DNA of 10,868 nt from RXIX01 sp003989075 (lineage in GTDB: Bacteria; Pseudomonadota; Gammaproteobacteria; Competibacterales; Competibacteraceae). A model generated the notes under the pieces. That model ran no database searches. It was not told the origin of the DNA and saw nothing but the letters and a program-made list of their open reading frames with translations. The position numbers and the translations under genes are program-made. The DNA is taken from NCBI GenBank assembly GCA_029780415.1, contig JAKOYN010000066.1:1-10868 (forward strand). Reading direction: 5' to 3'. Positions 1 to 6,690 of the stretch are shown piece after piece (positions within the stretch are counted from its first letter, which is position 1; each line of letters starts with the position of its first letter).

Positions 1-22
1 GGTAGTGGCTCACAGAGGAGAG
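1..22 (+). repeat. IS1-family left terminal inverted repeat
   Basis: The first 22 bases, beginning GGTAGTGGCTCAC, match the reverse complement of 738-759 at 20 of 22 positions (mismatches at positions 14 and 18). The tip coincides with base 1 of the window. Confidence 0.9.
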
Positions 23-492
23 CAGGTTAAATTGTACTGATGCAAGAAGAGTTGGATGACGTTCTCATGCATGTGAAGGGATTTGGAGAAGGACAGTGTT
101 TTACGCACCAGACGCCCGAGGCGTTGGCGCAGGGTGTTGTTGAAGCGCTCGATGTGATTTGTCGGGCCCCGTTTGGGGTAGCGGGCCTGATGTTGGCCGG
201 CAGGCAAAACATTGTGATAGCTCTCTAGATGATCCGTATAAAGTAGGCTTTGGCGGTAAGCGGGCGGAATACGAGCCCAAAGGAGCCGGGCGGTGGCATC
301 GTTGCGCGGACCCAGGGCGTAGGCGACGATCTGGCGGGTGCGCCGACAGAGGGCCAGCCACAGCCAGATCACGCCCCGACGGCGGTGGCCTACGAAGGTC
401 CACAGTTCATCCAGTTCCAGGACATCATCCGGTTGGGCGGCCACCACAGTAGCCGCCAGCGGCGGCATATTCAGGGCTTTTTTTTCAGCCAC
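10..492 (-). CDS. InsB-like catalytic frame of IS1-family transposase
   Basis: This frame encodes the DDE recombinase domain. Candidate catalytic residues, numbered from the GTG at 492, are D28 in ELDELW, D87 in YTDH and E115 in HIERFN. The C-terminal block RQRLGRLVRKTLSFSKS is the hallmark of IS1 InsB. The frame has no credible start of its own: it overlaps the end of InsA and is expected to be read by a -1 slip on the A8 run, giving a fusion of about 236 residues, close to the roughly 232 of IS1 transposase. The stop lies within 12 bp of the left tip. No internal stop or frameshift other than the programmed one is visible. Confidence 0.88.
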   Translation of the reverse strand: MAEKKALNMPPLAATVVAAQPDDVLELDELWTFVGHRRRGVIWLWLALCRRTRQIVAYALGPRNDATARLLWARIPPAYRQSLLYTDHLESYHNVLPAGQHQARYPKRGPTNHIERFNNTLRQRLGRLVRKTLSFSKSLHMHENVIQLFLHQYNLTCSPL

Positions 493-719
493 TTTGCGAC
501 CGTGTTGCGCGACACGCCGAACACTCGGGTGAGTCCCCGTAGGGAGGAGCGTTCCTGATAAGCCTGCAGAATTTGACCCTTTGCCGTTTCCGTATAGCCC
601 GATGTTTCAGGGTGCTCCCGGAAACTGCGCCTGCACGCACCGCACCAGTAACGCTGCTTGCCGTTCCTCGTCTTCCCATGCTTGCGTGTGTGCTCACTAC
701 CACAATGATAACAGTTCAT
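471..719 (-). CDS. InsA-like first frame of IS1-family transposase
   Basis: An 82-residue basic protein starting at the ATG at 719-717; the frame stays open to a TTG at 737, close to the inverted repeat. The N-terminus has a zinc ribbon with CxxC pairs (residues C3/C6 and a second WCGAC pair). It is followed by a helix-turn-helix with the sequence GLTRVFGVSRNTVAKWLKK near the C-terminus. In IS1, InsA alone binds the terminal repeats and represses transposition, and it supplies the DNA-binding half of the fused transposase. The frame ends in a lysine run encoded by the A8 tract and stops at 473-471, just past the slip site. Expression probably starts from a promoter in the right terminal repeat, as in IS1, but I see no strong Shine-Dalgarno sequence. 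Confidence 0.88.
   Translation of the reverse strand: MNCYHCGSEHTRKHGKTRNGKQRYWCGACRRSFREHPETSGYTETAKGQILQAYQERSSLRGLTRVFGVSRNTVAKWLKKKP
478..485 (-). promoter_or_regulatory. A8 programmed -1 ribosomal frameshift site
   Basis: Eight consecutive T on the plus strand read as A8 in the transposase mRNA. InsA reads AAA-AAA-AAG here. Slipping back one base enters the InsB frame (AAA-GCC) two codons before the InsA stop (473-471). This matches the A-run slippage known from IS1. I have not identified a stimulatory downstream structure. Confidence 0.75.
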
Positions 720-737
720 CTTCTTATGATAACCCAA

Positions 738-759
738 CTCTTCTCAGTGAGCCACTACC
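738..759 (-). repeat. IS1-family right terminal inverted repeat
   Basis: Read on the minus strand this begins GGTAGTGGCTCAC and pairs with bases 1-22 (20 of 22 identical). It marks the outer edge of the element. The TTG at 737 lies directly inside it; the likelier InsA start is the ATG at 719. Confidence 0.9.
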
Positions 760-771
760 TAAAAATATAAG
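741..771 (+). promoter_or_regulatory. Possible hybrid promoter at the IS right end
   Basis: TATAAG at 766-771, just outside the IS, resembles a -10 box in five of six positions. TTCTCA at 741-746, inside the terminal repeat, is a weak -35 match with a 19-bp spacer, longer than ideal. If used, it would drive the diguanylate cyclase gene starting at 807. The pairing is speculative. Confidence 0.25.
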
Positions 772-794
772 TGATGCGTGAAAGAGCAATCACC

Positions 795-800
795 GGAGGA
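795..800 (+). promoter_or_regulatory. Ribosome binding site of the diguanylate cyclase gene
   Basis: GGAGGA sits 6 nt before the ATG at 807. This decides the start against the GTG at 771 and the ATG at 774, which lie upstream in the same frame without such a site. Confidence 0.8.
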
Positions 801-806
801 GTCGGG

Positions 807-2546
807 ATGCAGAAGCATGAGGACGGCGATTTATGCCCGGCCGCGCGCGATACCGCTGAGCAGGTGGTGCTGATCGTCGAGTCATCGCAGGCGGTGCGCC
901 GCGCCCAGGCCGCGTTGCTGGAGGGGTTATTGCTGGGTGGTGTCCTCGAAGCAGGCAGTAGGGCCGAGGCGGAGCGGATTCTGAGCGGTGCGACGGTCAC
1001 GCCGATGTCCATTGAGCCGGTGCTGTTTGTGCTGGCTGCGCAGTTGCCGGATGGCGAGGGCCTGGAGTTGTGTCGGCGGTTGCGTGCCGATGCCCGGACG
1101 CAGGATGCCGCCGTGCTGGTGCTGAGCACGAGTGATGATCCGGCCATGCTGGAAGCGGCCTTCGCGGCCGGGGCTAGCGATGGCCTGGTCTGGCCGGCGC
1201 AAGCGGCGCTGTTACGCATCCGGGCTGCGGCTGCTCTGGGGCAGGCCCGCAGCCTGCGCCAGTTGCGGCGCAGCGAGCAGCGCCTGCGCGATATTACCGC
1301 GCAGCTCAGCGAGGGCCTGCTGGTGATCGATACCGAGGCCCGGCTGCATTTCATGAACGCCGAGGCTGAACAGATGCTCGGCTGGCGCACGGCGGAACTG
1401 CTGGGCAGTGATATCGGCGTGCTGTTCAGGAGCACTGCGGGCGATGCGTCGCTGGCGCCTGAGCAGTGTCCATTACGGCAGAGCGCCCGGCTGGGTGTGC
1501 ACTATCGCAGCGACGAGAGTCTGTTCTGGCATCGCGAGGGCCACCCGGTCACGGTGGCCTACCGGGTCAACCCGCTGTATGAGGGTGAGCAGCTGGTCGG
1601 TGCGGTGACCGTGTTTCACGACATCAGTGCACAGCGTCGTCACGAGACCGAGCGTTCGCTGGCCACCAAGGCCCTGGAATTCAGCCCGGAGGCGATCGTG
1701 GTGGCTGCCAACGATCCGGCGCATACCATCCTCAAGGTCAATCCGGCCTTTAGCGCAATCACCGGATTCAGCACTGAAGAAATGCGCGGGCGCAGTTGCC
1801 ACGGCCTGTTTCACTGGCGCGAGGAGCCGGATTTCTATGCGCGCATGCTGGGCGAGTTGTACGCGCGCGGCGAGTGGCAGGGCGAGATCTGGAGCCATCG
1901 CAAGGACGGCTCGACTTATCCGGCCTGGCTGCGCATCGCGGCGATTCGCGATGCCCATGGCCGGCCGAGCCAGTACATGGCCATTTTTAGCGATATCACC
2001 GCCCGCAAGCAGGCCGAGCAGCGCCTTGAATATCTGGCCAGTCACGATGCCCTGACCGGGCTGGCCAATCGCGCCGCGTTCATCGAGCAGCTGCGCCGCG
2101 CCATTAAACATGCCTGCTGCGGTGATCAGCGCGTGGCAGTCTTGTTCATCGATCTGGACCGTTTCAAGCCGGTCAATGACCAGTACGGCCATGCCGCTGG
2201 TGATCGTCTGCTGTACGAGGTGGCGCGGCGTCTGCAATCCTGCGTGCGTTCCAGCGATTGCGTGGCGCGGCTGGGCGGTGACGAGTTCATCATTGCCATG
2301 ACCGGTCTGGCGGGATTCGTCGGGGTGCAGCGGGTGGCGGATCAGATTCTGGAGATCCTGAAGCGGCCTTTTCTGCTGTTGGGTCACGAAATTCTCATCA
2401 GCGCCAGTATCGGCATCGCGCTGTTTCCCGATGATGCCGGCGATCTGAACGGGCTGGTCGAGTGTGCCGATCAGGCGCTGTATCGCGCCAAGCAGAGTGG
2501 GCGTAATGATTACCAGTTTTATCAGGGCCTGCGGGATCCCGATTAG
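807..2546 (+). CDS. Diguanylate cyclase: degenerate receiver, PAS-PAS, GGDEF
   Basis: A 579-residue protein that should condense two GTP into the second messenger c-di-GMP. Residues ~20-140 resemble a response-regulator receiver, but the phosphoacceptor Asp is Ala (A77), the acidic pair reads ES (E25-S26) and the conserved Lys is Trp (W129), so phosphorylation is unlikely. Two PAS domains follow (~161-275 and ~286-400); the second ends in the typical DIT-R junction. The GGDEF domain covers ~406-573: the signature is intact at 490-494, the metal-binding Asp is D449, and an inhibitory I-site RSSD lies at 481-484, five residues before GGDEF. No transmembrane segment or EAL domain is seen, so the protein is probably soluble, sensing through its PAS domains (ligand unknown). 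The gene follows an IS end by 47 bp and precedes mraZ by 29 bp. Confidence 0.93.
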   Translation: MQKHEDGDLCPAARDTAEQVVLIVESSQAVRRAQAALLEGLLLGGVLEAGSRAEAERILSGATVTPMSIEPVLFVLAAQLPDGEGLELCRRLRADARTQDAAVLVLSTSDDPAMLEAAFAAGASDGLVWPAQAALLRIRAAAALGQARSLRQLRRSEQRLRDITAQLSEGLLVIDTEARLHFMNAEAEQMLGWRTAELLGSDIGVLFRSTAGDASLAPEQCPLRQSARLGVHYRSDESLFWHREGHPVTVAYRVNPLYEGEQLVGAVTVFHDISAQRRHETERSLATKALEFSPEAIVVAANDPAHTILKVNPAFSAITGFSTEEMRGRSCHGLFHWREEPDFYARMLGELYARGEWQGEIWSHRKDGSTYPAWLRIAAIRDAHGRPSQYMAIFSDITARKQAEQRLEYLASHDALTGLANRAAFIEQLRRAIKHACCGDQRVAVLFIDLDRFKPVNDQYGHAAGDRLLYEVARRLQSCVRSSDCVARLGGDEFIIAMTGLAGFVGVQRVADQILEILKRPFLLLGHEILISASIGIALFPDDAGDLNGLVECADQALYRAKQSGRNDYQFYQGLRDPD

Positions 2547-2575
2547 GCGAGGTGCCAAGATGCCAGCGTCGGACG

Positions 2576-3094
2576 ATGGCCGTGCTGCTGGGTGAATTCG
2601 AATGCCGGCTGGATAGCAAGGCGCGCATCGCCTTGCCGGCCGCGTTGCGCAAGCAGTTACCGGCAGCAGCCGAGGGACGTCTGGTCATCAATCGTGGCTT
2701 TGAGCCGCATCTGGTGCTGTATCCGTTCACCGAGTGGCAGCGCATCAGTGCCGAGCTCAACCGTCTCAACCTGTATGTGAAGAAGAACCGCGATTTCATC
2801 CGCTATTTCCATCGTGGTGCGACCGAACTGGAGCTGGATGGCAGCGGCCGGCTGCTGTTACCGCGCCGGTTGCTCGACTATGCCGGCATCAGCGAAGCCG
2901 TGATCCTGCTCGCCTATGCCAATCGCATCGAGTGCTGGGATCCGCTGCGCTACGAGCAGTTGCTGTCCGATGAGCCGGCTGATTTTGCCCGGCTGGCCGA
3001 GGAGATCATGGGCGGAACCGATGCCGCCGAGAGCGGCGAACTGTTGCCGGGCTTTCGCGATCTGCCGCCGGGACCGCCGAACGCGCGGCATTAG
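2576..3094 (+). CDS. mraZ: MraZ-family DNA-binding regulator outside the dcw cluster
   Basis: A 172-residue protein with the two-fold SpoVT/AbrB-like MraZ fold. Both halves carry the family's DxxxR signature, DSKAR at 13-17 and DGSGR at 88-92. MraZ forms ring-shaped oligomers that bind repeated sites upstream of its own operon and regulates division and cell-wall genes. The ATG at 2576 is chosen because homology starts at once (MAVLLGEFEC). A GTG at 2552, 5 nt after the upstream stop, would add eight residues and might permit coupled translation. Neither start has a strong ribosome site. The usual partners (rsmH/mraW, ftsL, ftsI) are absent: the next gene is convergent. The central block LYVKKNRDFIRYF resembles, from memory, Bacteroidetes MraZ more than the proteobacterial form. 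The last ~25 residues are a proline-rich tail of unknown role. Confidence 0.9.
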   Translation: MAVLLGEFECRLDSKARIALPAALRKQLPAAAEGRLVINRGFEPHLVLYPFTEWQRISAELNRLNLYVKKNRDFIRYFHRGATELELDGSGRLLLPRRLLDYAGISEAVILLAYANRIECWDPLRYEQLLSDEPADFARLAEEIMGGTDAAESGELLPGFRDLPPGPPNARH

Positions 3095-3738
3095 CGGCCA
3101 TCGATGGGTGCGCTCAGGCTGAGCACTGGACCGCCCGCAGCGTCAGCATCGGCCGGATCGTGCGTGACCAGCAGGGTGGGCAGGCCCCGCTCGCGGGCAT
3201 GGCTGAATACGAAGCTGCGCATCCGTCCGCGCAGGGTGGTGTCGAGCTTCGAGAAGGGCTCATCCAGCAGCAGCGCCGCCGGTTCGGCCAGCAGGGTGCG
3301 CAGCAGTGCCGCCCGTGCCCGTTGGCCGCCGGACAGGGTTGCCGGGGCCTGTTCACCGAGCCCAGTCAAATCGGCTTCGTGCAGCGCCGTAGCAACCCGC
3401 CGCCGCCGTTCGTCACGACTCAGACCGCGGGGCAGGCCAAAGGCCAGATTCTCCGCCACGCTCAGATGGGGAAACAGCAGCGCGTCCTGAAACAGAATGC
3501 CGACGCGGCGCTGTTCCGGTGGCAGTCCATCCAGTCGTCGCGTGCCGAGAGATATCGTGCCTGTGGCGCGAAACGGCGCGGGCAGGATGCCGCACAGGTG
3601 GCTGAGCAGGGTCGATTTGCCACAGCCGCTCGGCCCCATCAGGGTCACGATGGCGCCGGGTGCAAGGTTCAGATCCAGCGGCGCGAACAGGGCCCGCTCG
3701 GCGAGGTAAATGCACATACGGTCCAGCACCAGGTTCAT
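3091..3738 (-). CDS. ynjD: ABC transporter ATPase, YnjD-like
   Basis: A 215-residue nucleotide-binding subunit that would power the adjacent permease from the cytoplasm. It has a Walker A motif GPSGCGKST (35-43), Q-loop Q84, signature LSGGQ (135-139), Walker B LLLDEP (156-161), D-loop SKLD (163-166) and the switch His in VTHD (H193). All catalytic positions are intact. The length matches E. coli YnjD (about 217). The ATG at 3738-3736 overlaps the permease stop in an ATGA, so translation is probably coupled; no independent ribosome site is evident. The same frame continues upstream antisense-like through the permease but encodes nothing recognisable there. The gene ends tail to tail with mraZ, the two stop codons sharing bases 3092-3093. 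The substrate of the family is not established. Confidence 0.93.
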   Translation of the reverse strand: MNLVLDRMCIYLAERALFAPLDLNLAPGAIVTLMGPSGCGKSTLLSHLCGILPAPFRATGTISLGTRRLDGLPPEQRRVGILFQDALLFPHLSVAENLAFGLPRGLSRDERRRRVATALHEADLTGLGEQAPATLSGGQRARAALLRTLLAEPAALLLDEPFSKLDTTLRGRMRSFVFSHARERGLPTLLVTHDPADADAAGGPVLSLSAPIDGR

Positions 3739-5429
3739 CGCCGGTGGTCCCGGCGCGCCAGCATCAGGGCCAGGGCAAAGCCCAGCAGCGGCAATAGCGT
3801 CTGCGCTACGGCGTAAACGCCGATCAGGCGGCGGTTGGCTCCGGAGGCCAGGGCGACTGCTTCGGTGGTCAGGGTGGCGTAGCGGCCGGCACCGGCGAAC
3901 ACGGTCGGCAGATACTGCGTCACGCTGACCGCGAAGCCCACCGCCGCCGCCACCGCCACCGCGCTGCCCAGCAGCGGCAACTTGATGCGCCAGAATACCC
4001 GCGCCGGTCCAGCGCCCAGCGTCCGCGCGCTCTGTTCGTAACGTTGGTCGAATGCCCGCCAGGGATCGGCCAGCGACAGGAATACGTAGGGCACTACGAA
4101 CAGCAGATGAGTCCACAGCAGCGCCAGCCAGTGACCCTCCAGACCCCAACCCGCCAGCAGCACCTGCACCCCGAATAGAAAGCTCACCTGCGGCACCAGC
4201 AGGGGCAGATAGAGCAGCCACAGGCTGCGTCCGCTCACTGCGCGCTGCTGGCGCTGTTCCTGCTCCAGACAGGCCATGACCAGCAGCAATGCTACGCCGG
4301 TCGCCGCCACGCCAATGCCCAGCGTATTTCCAGTCGCCACCGCCAGGCTGTCGAACTGGCCGCGCCAGTGTGCCAGGGTCCACTGTGTGGGCCAGGCTGC
4401 GGGAAAGGTCCAGCGCAGGGCAAATGACCAGACCAGCAGTCCCAGCGCGCTCAGCATTGCCAATCCCAGCGCCAGCGTACCACTGCCCAGTGCCAGCCAC
4501 TGAGCCAGCGCGCCGCCGCCGCCGCGCCCGCCATCGCTCAGCCATGCACGGCTGCAGCGGGCCAGCAACTGGATCGCGCCTTCCCACAGCAGCAGCGCCA
4601 GCCCGGTCAGTCCCGTGAGCAGTAGGGCCGCTGCTGCCGCCGGCAGGCGTGCATGCAGATCGGGATCGTTGAAGCCGCGCAGTGCCTGCACCGCCAGGGT
4701 CGGTGGCGCGCTCGGACCGATGATCAGTGCCACATCGACCACGCTCAGGGCAAAGGCCAGCGCCGCGAACACCGGCAGGCGAATCAGCGGATACAGTTGT
4801 GGCAGCACCACTTTCAGGAAGGCGCTGACCGGGCCGTAGCCGAGGGTACGGGCCACGGCCAGATCATGATCGGCGGGCCAGCGCGCCAGCCCGGCCAGGC
4901 TCATGAACAGCAGATAGGGCGTTTCCTTGAGAGTCAGCGCCAGAATCAGGCTCAGGCCCCAGGGATCCTGTGGCCCGAACAATCCCAGCTCCGGCGGCCG
5001 TTCCCAGCCGGTCGCCCAGGGTGACAGCAGCCGCGCCAGTCCGCCACTTGGCGCGATCAGAAAGGCCAGCCCCAGGGCCAGCGCGGCATGCGGCATGGCC
5101 AGCAGCGGCGCCAGACTGCGCCGGATGCGCGCCAGCCAGCGGCTTTGATAGCAGCCGGCGAGCAGCGCCAGGGTCAGCAGCAGCGCCAGCAGTGTCGCGG
5201 CCACTCCAGTCCACAGGGTCAGAATCAGCGCGTGGCTCAAGCCCGGCTCGGCGAGCAGAGTGCGCCACGGTTGCAGTGAAAAACCGCTCGCGCCGATAGC
5301 CGGCAGGTAGCCAAAGGCTGGCAGCAGCGTACCAGCCAGCCCGGCGATGATGGGCATCAGCAGCAATGCCAGGGTCAGCGCCGGTGCTCCGCTCAGCAGA
5401 CCGCCGCTGCACCCTGTCGCACTCTGCAC
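3735..5429 (-). CDS. ynjC: Fused two-domain ABC permease, YnjC-like
   Basis: A 564-residue integral membrane protein containing two tandem MetI-like permease domains, so a single chain supplies both halves of the channel. Many hydrophobic segments occur in each half. The EAA-type loops that dock on the ATPase are visible twice: around 190-212 (ARTLGYGP ... LP) and around 464-487 (ARTLGAGP ... LP). A glycine-rich linker (GGRGGGG, 301-306 region) joins the halves. The GTG at 5429-5427 is chosen because it lies 4 nt after the stop of the solute-binding protein gene; the frame stays open a further 37 codons upstream into that gene, but this stretch reads as out-of-frame shadow. It lacks a visible ribosome site, consistent with coupled translation. 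E. coli YnjC (about 511 residues) has the same fused organisation. Confidence 0.9.
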   Translation of the reverse strand: MQSATGCSGGLLSGAPALTLALLLMPIIAGLAGTLLPAFGYLPAIGASGFSLQPWRTLLAEPGLSHALILTLWTGVAATLLALLLTLALLAGCYQSRWLARIRRSLAPLLAMPHAALALGLAFLIAPSGGLARLLSPWATGWERPPELGLFGPQDPWGLSLILALTLKETPYLLFMSLAGLARWPADHDLAVARTLGYGPVSAFLKVVLPQLYPLIRLPVFAALAFALSVVDVALIIGPSAPPTLAVQALRGFNDPDLHARLPAAAAALLLTGLTGLALLLWEGAIQLLARCSRAWLSDGGRGGGGALAQWLALGSGTLALGLAMLSALGLLVWSFALRWTFPAAWPTQWTLAHWRGQFDSLAVATGNTLGIGVAATGVALLLVMACLEQEQRQQRAVSGRSLWLLYLPLLVPQVSFLFGVQVLLAGWGLEGHWLALLWTHLLFVVPYVFLSLADPWRAFDQRYEQSARTLGAGPARVFWRIKLPLLGSAVAVAAAVGFAVSVTQYLPTVFAGAGRYATLTTEAVALASGANRRLIGVYAVAQTLLPLLGFALALMLARRDHRR

Positions 5430-5433
5430 GGGA

Positions 5434-6654
5434 CTAGCGGCTATAGCGCGCGCGCCAGGCCGCTTCCAGGCGCTCCATCCAGCTCGGGTGCGGCTCCGGC
5501 AGCGGCGTACCCAGTTGTGCGGCGCTGAGCGTGGCGACACCGGGCTTGATCGCGGCGAAGCGCTGCTGGTCCTCAGGCGGCAACTGGTCCACCGCCAGCA
5601 CGGTCAGATCGCCCCACACCACCGGATCCTGCTTGCGCGCCTGGGCTTCCGGGGAGAGCAGGAAGTTGGCCACCACCAGGGCGCCTTCCCTGGCGCGGGC
5701 ATTGTAGGGAATGGCGACAAAGTGGGTATTGCCGATGGTGCCTCCGGTGAGCACATAGCTGCGTACCGTGTCGGGCAGGGTGCCCTTGGCGATTTCCGCC
5801 GAGGCGTCGTTGGGGTGGAAACTGAAGGCGATGTCGATTTCGCCATCGGCCAGCAGTTGCCGCAGTGCCGGCATGCTGGGCGGATAGGCCTGCCCCTGGC
5901 GCCACAGGTAAGGGCGAATCTGGTCCAGCCAGCGCCATAGCGGCGCGCTGACCGGGCCGAAATTGGCGTCGGTGGCCGGCTTTTGCAGGGCCTCACGCTG
6001 TTCGGTCAGTTCCAGCAGCGCCTGCTTGAGAAAGGTCGAACCGAGAAAATCCGGCGGCTCCGGATAGGTAAAGCGGCCCGGATGTGCCTGAGCATAGGCG
6101 AGCAGCGCCGCCATGGATTTCGGCGGCTCACGGACCACGGCGCTGTCATGGACGAACACGATCTGCGCCATGCCCCAGGGCGCTTCCATGCCCTCGACCG
6201 GCACGGTGAAATCGACCGTGGTGGTGGGCTTGCCGACGGTATCGACATGGCGGTAGTGGGGCAGGCGCGCGCTGAACGGGCCATACAGCAGGCCGTTGTC
6301 CTTCATGGCGCGGAAGTTTTCGCCATTGATCCACAGCAGGTCAACGCTGCCCTCCTGGTCACGGCCGGCGTTCTTCTCGGCCAGAATCCGGGCAACGGTT
6401 TCGGCGATGTCGCTGACCTTGACGTGACGCAAGGTGATGCCGTAGCGGGCCTGAACCTGCGCACCGACCCAGGCAATGTAGCTGTTCACCTTGTCATCGC
6501 CGCCCCAGCCATTCCAGTACACGGTCTGGCCGCGCGCGGTCTTTTCGATCGTCGCCCAGTCCGGCTCGCTGGCGTGGGCGATGCCGGTCAGCAGCGTCAG
6601 GAACCATAGGCCAAGCGCCAGGCCGGGATGCGTGAGCCGCGGTTGATGGTGCAC
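5434..6654 (-). CDS. ynjB: Periplasmic solute-binding protein, YnjB-like
   Basis: A 406-residue exported binding protein, the specificity subunit of the importer encoded by the next two genes. Residues 1-28 form a signal peptide: a basic start, a hydrophobic stretch GLALGLWFLTLLTGI and a likely cleavage after AHA (28). The mature start with RGQTVYWNGWGG (41-52) and the block WINGENF (108-114) are family hallmarks that I recognise from E. coli YnjB (COG4134, about 388 residues). The GTG start is supported by a GAGGAG ribosome site 5 nt upstream. There is no lipobox cysteine, so the protein should be soluble in the periplasm. Ligand unknown: related binding proteins take iron, thiamine or polyamines, but nothing in this sequence settles which. 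Confidence 0.93.
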   Translation of the reverse strand: MHHQPRLTHPGLALGLWFLTLLTGIAHASEPDWATIEKTARGQTVYWNGWGGDDKVNSYIAWVGAQVQARYGITLRHVKVSDIAETVARILAEKNAGRDQEGSVDLLWINGENFRAMKDNGLLYGPFSARLPHYRHVDTVGKPTTTVDFTVPVEGMEAPWGMAQIVFVHDSAVVREPPKSMAALLAYAQAHPGRFTYPEPPDFLGSTFLKQALLELTEQREALQKPATDANFGPVSAPLWRWLDQIRPYLWRQGQAYPPSMPALRQLLADGEIDIAFSFHPNDASAEIAKGTLPDTVRSYVLTGGTIGNTHFVAIPYNARAREGALVVANFLLSPEAQARKQDPVVWGDLTVLAVDQLPPEDQQRFAAIKPGVATLSAAQLGTPLPEPHPSWMERLEAAWRARYSR

Positions 6655-6659
6655 GAGAA

Positions 6660-6665
6660 CTCCTC
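6660..6665 (-). promoter_or_regulatory. Ribosome binding site of the ynjB-like gene
   Basis: GAGGAG on the minus strand, 5 nt before the GTG at 6654-6652. It is the strongest ribosome site inside the five-gene cluster and supports the GTG start. It lies in the 36-nt gap after the kinase gene. Confidence 0.8.
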
Positions 6666-6690
6666 GGGGTGATCGGTAACGGATACAGAC

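Larger units (their letters stand above)
1..759 (-). mobile_element. Complete IS1-family insertion sequence
   Basis: The element is bounded by terminal inverted repeats at 1-22 and 738-759 and carries two overlapping minus-strand frames, an InsA-like zinc-ribbon/HTH protein and an InsB-like DDE domain. Its length (759 bp) and layout are those of classical IS1 elements (about 770 bp). Transposition is expected to be cut-and-paste or replicative, using the frameshift-fused transposase. IS1 elements usually duplicate 8-9 bp of target. The right flank begins with the AT-rich bases 760-768 (TAAAAATAT), but the left flank lies outside the window, so a duplication cannot be confirmed. Both frames are open and the ends intact, so the copy looks recent and possibly active. 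The family call rests on the InsB motifs and on the A-run frameshift layout. Confidence 0.93.

Noticed and set aside
1473..2558. A 361-codon minus-strand frame opposite the diguanylate cyclase
   Set aside because: It shows no recognisable domain and mirrors the codon pattern of the GGDEF/PAS gene.
3739..4587. Upstream part of the frame that contains the ynjD-like ATPase
   Set aside because: It overlaps the permease gene, is Gly/Ala/Arg-rich without motifs, and the ATPase starts at 3738 with the ATGA overlap.
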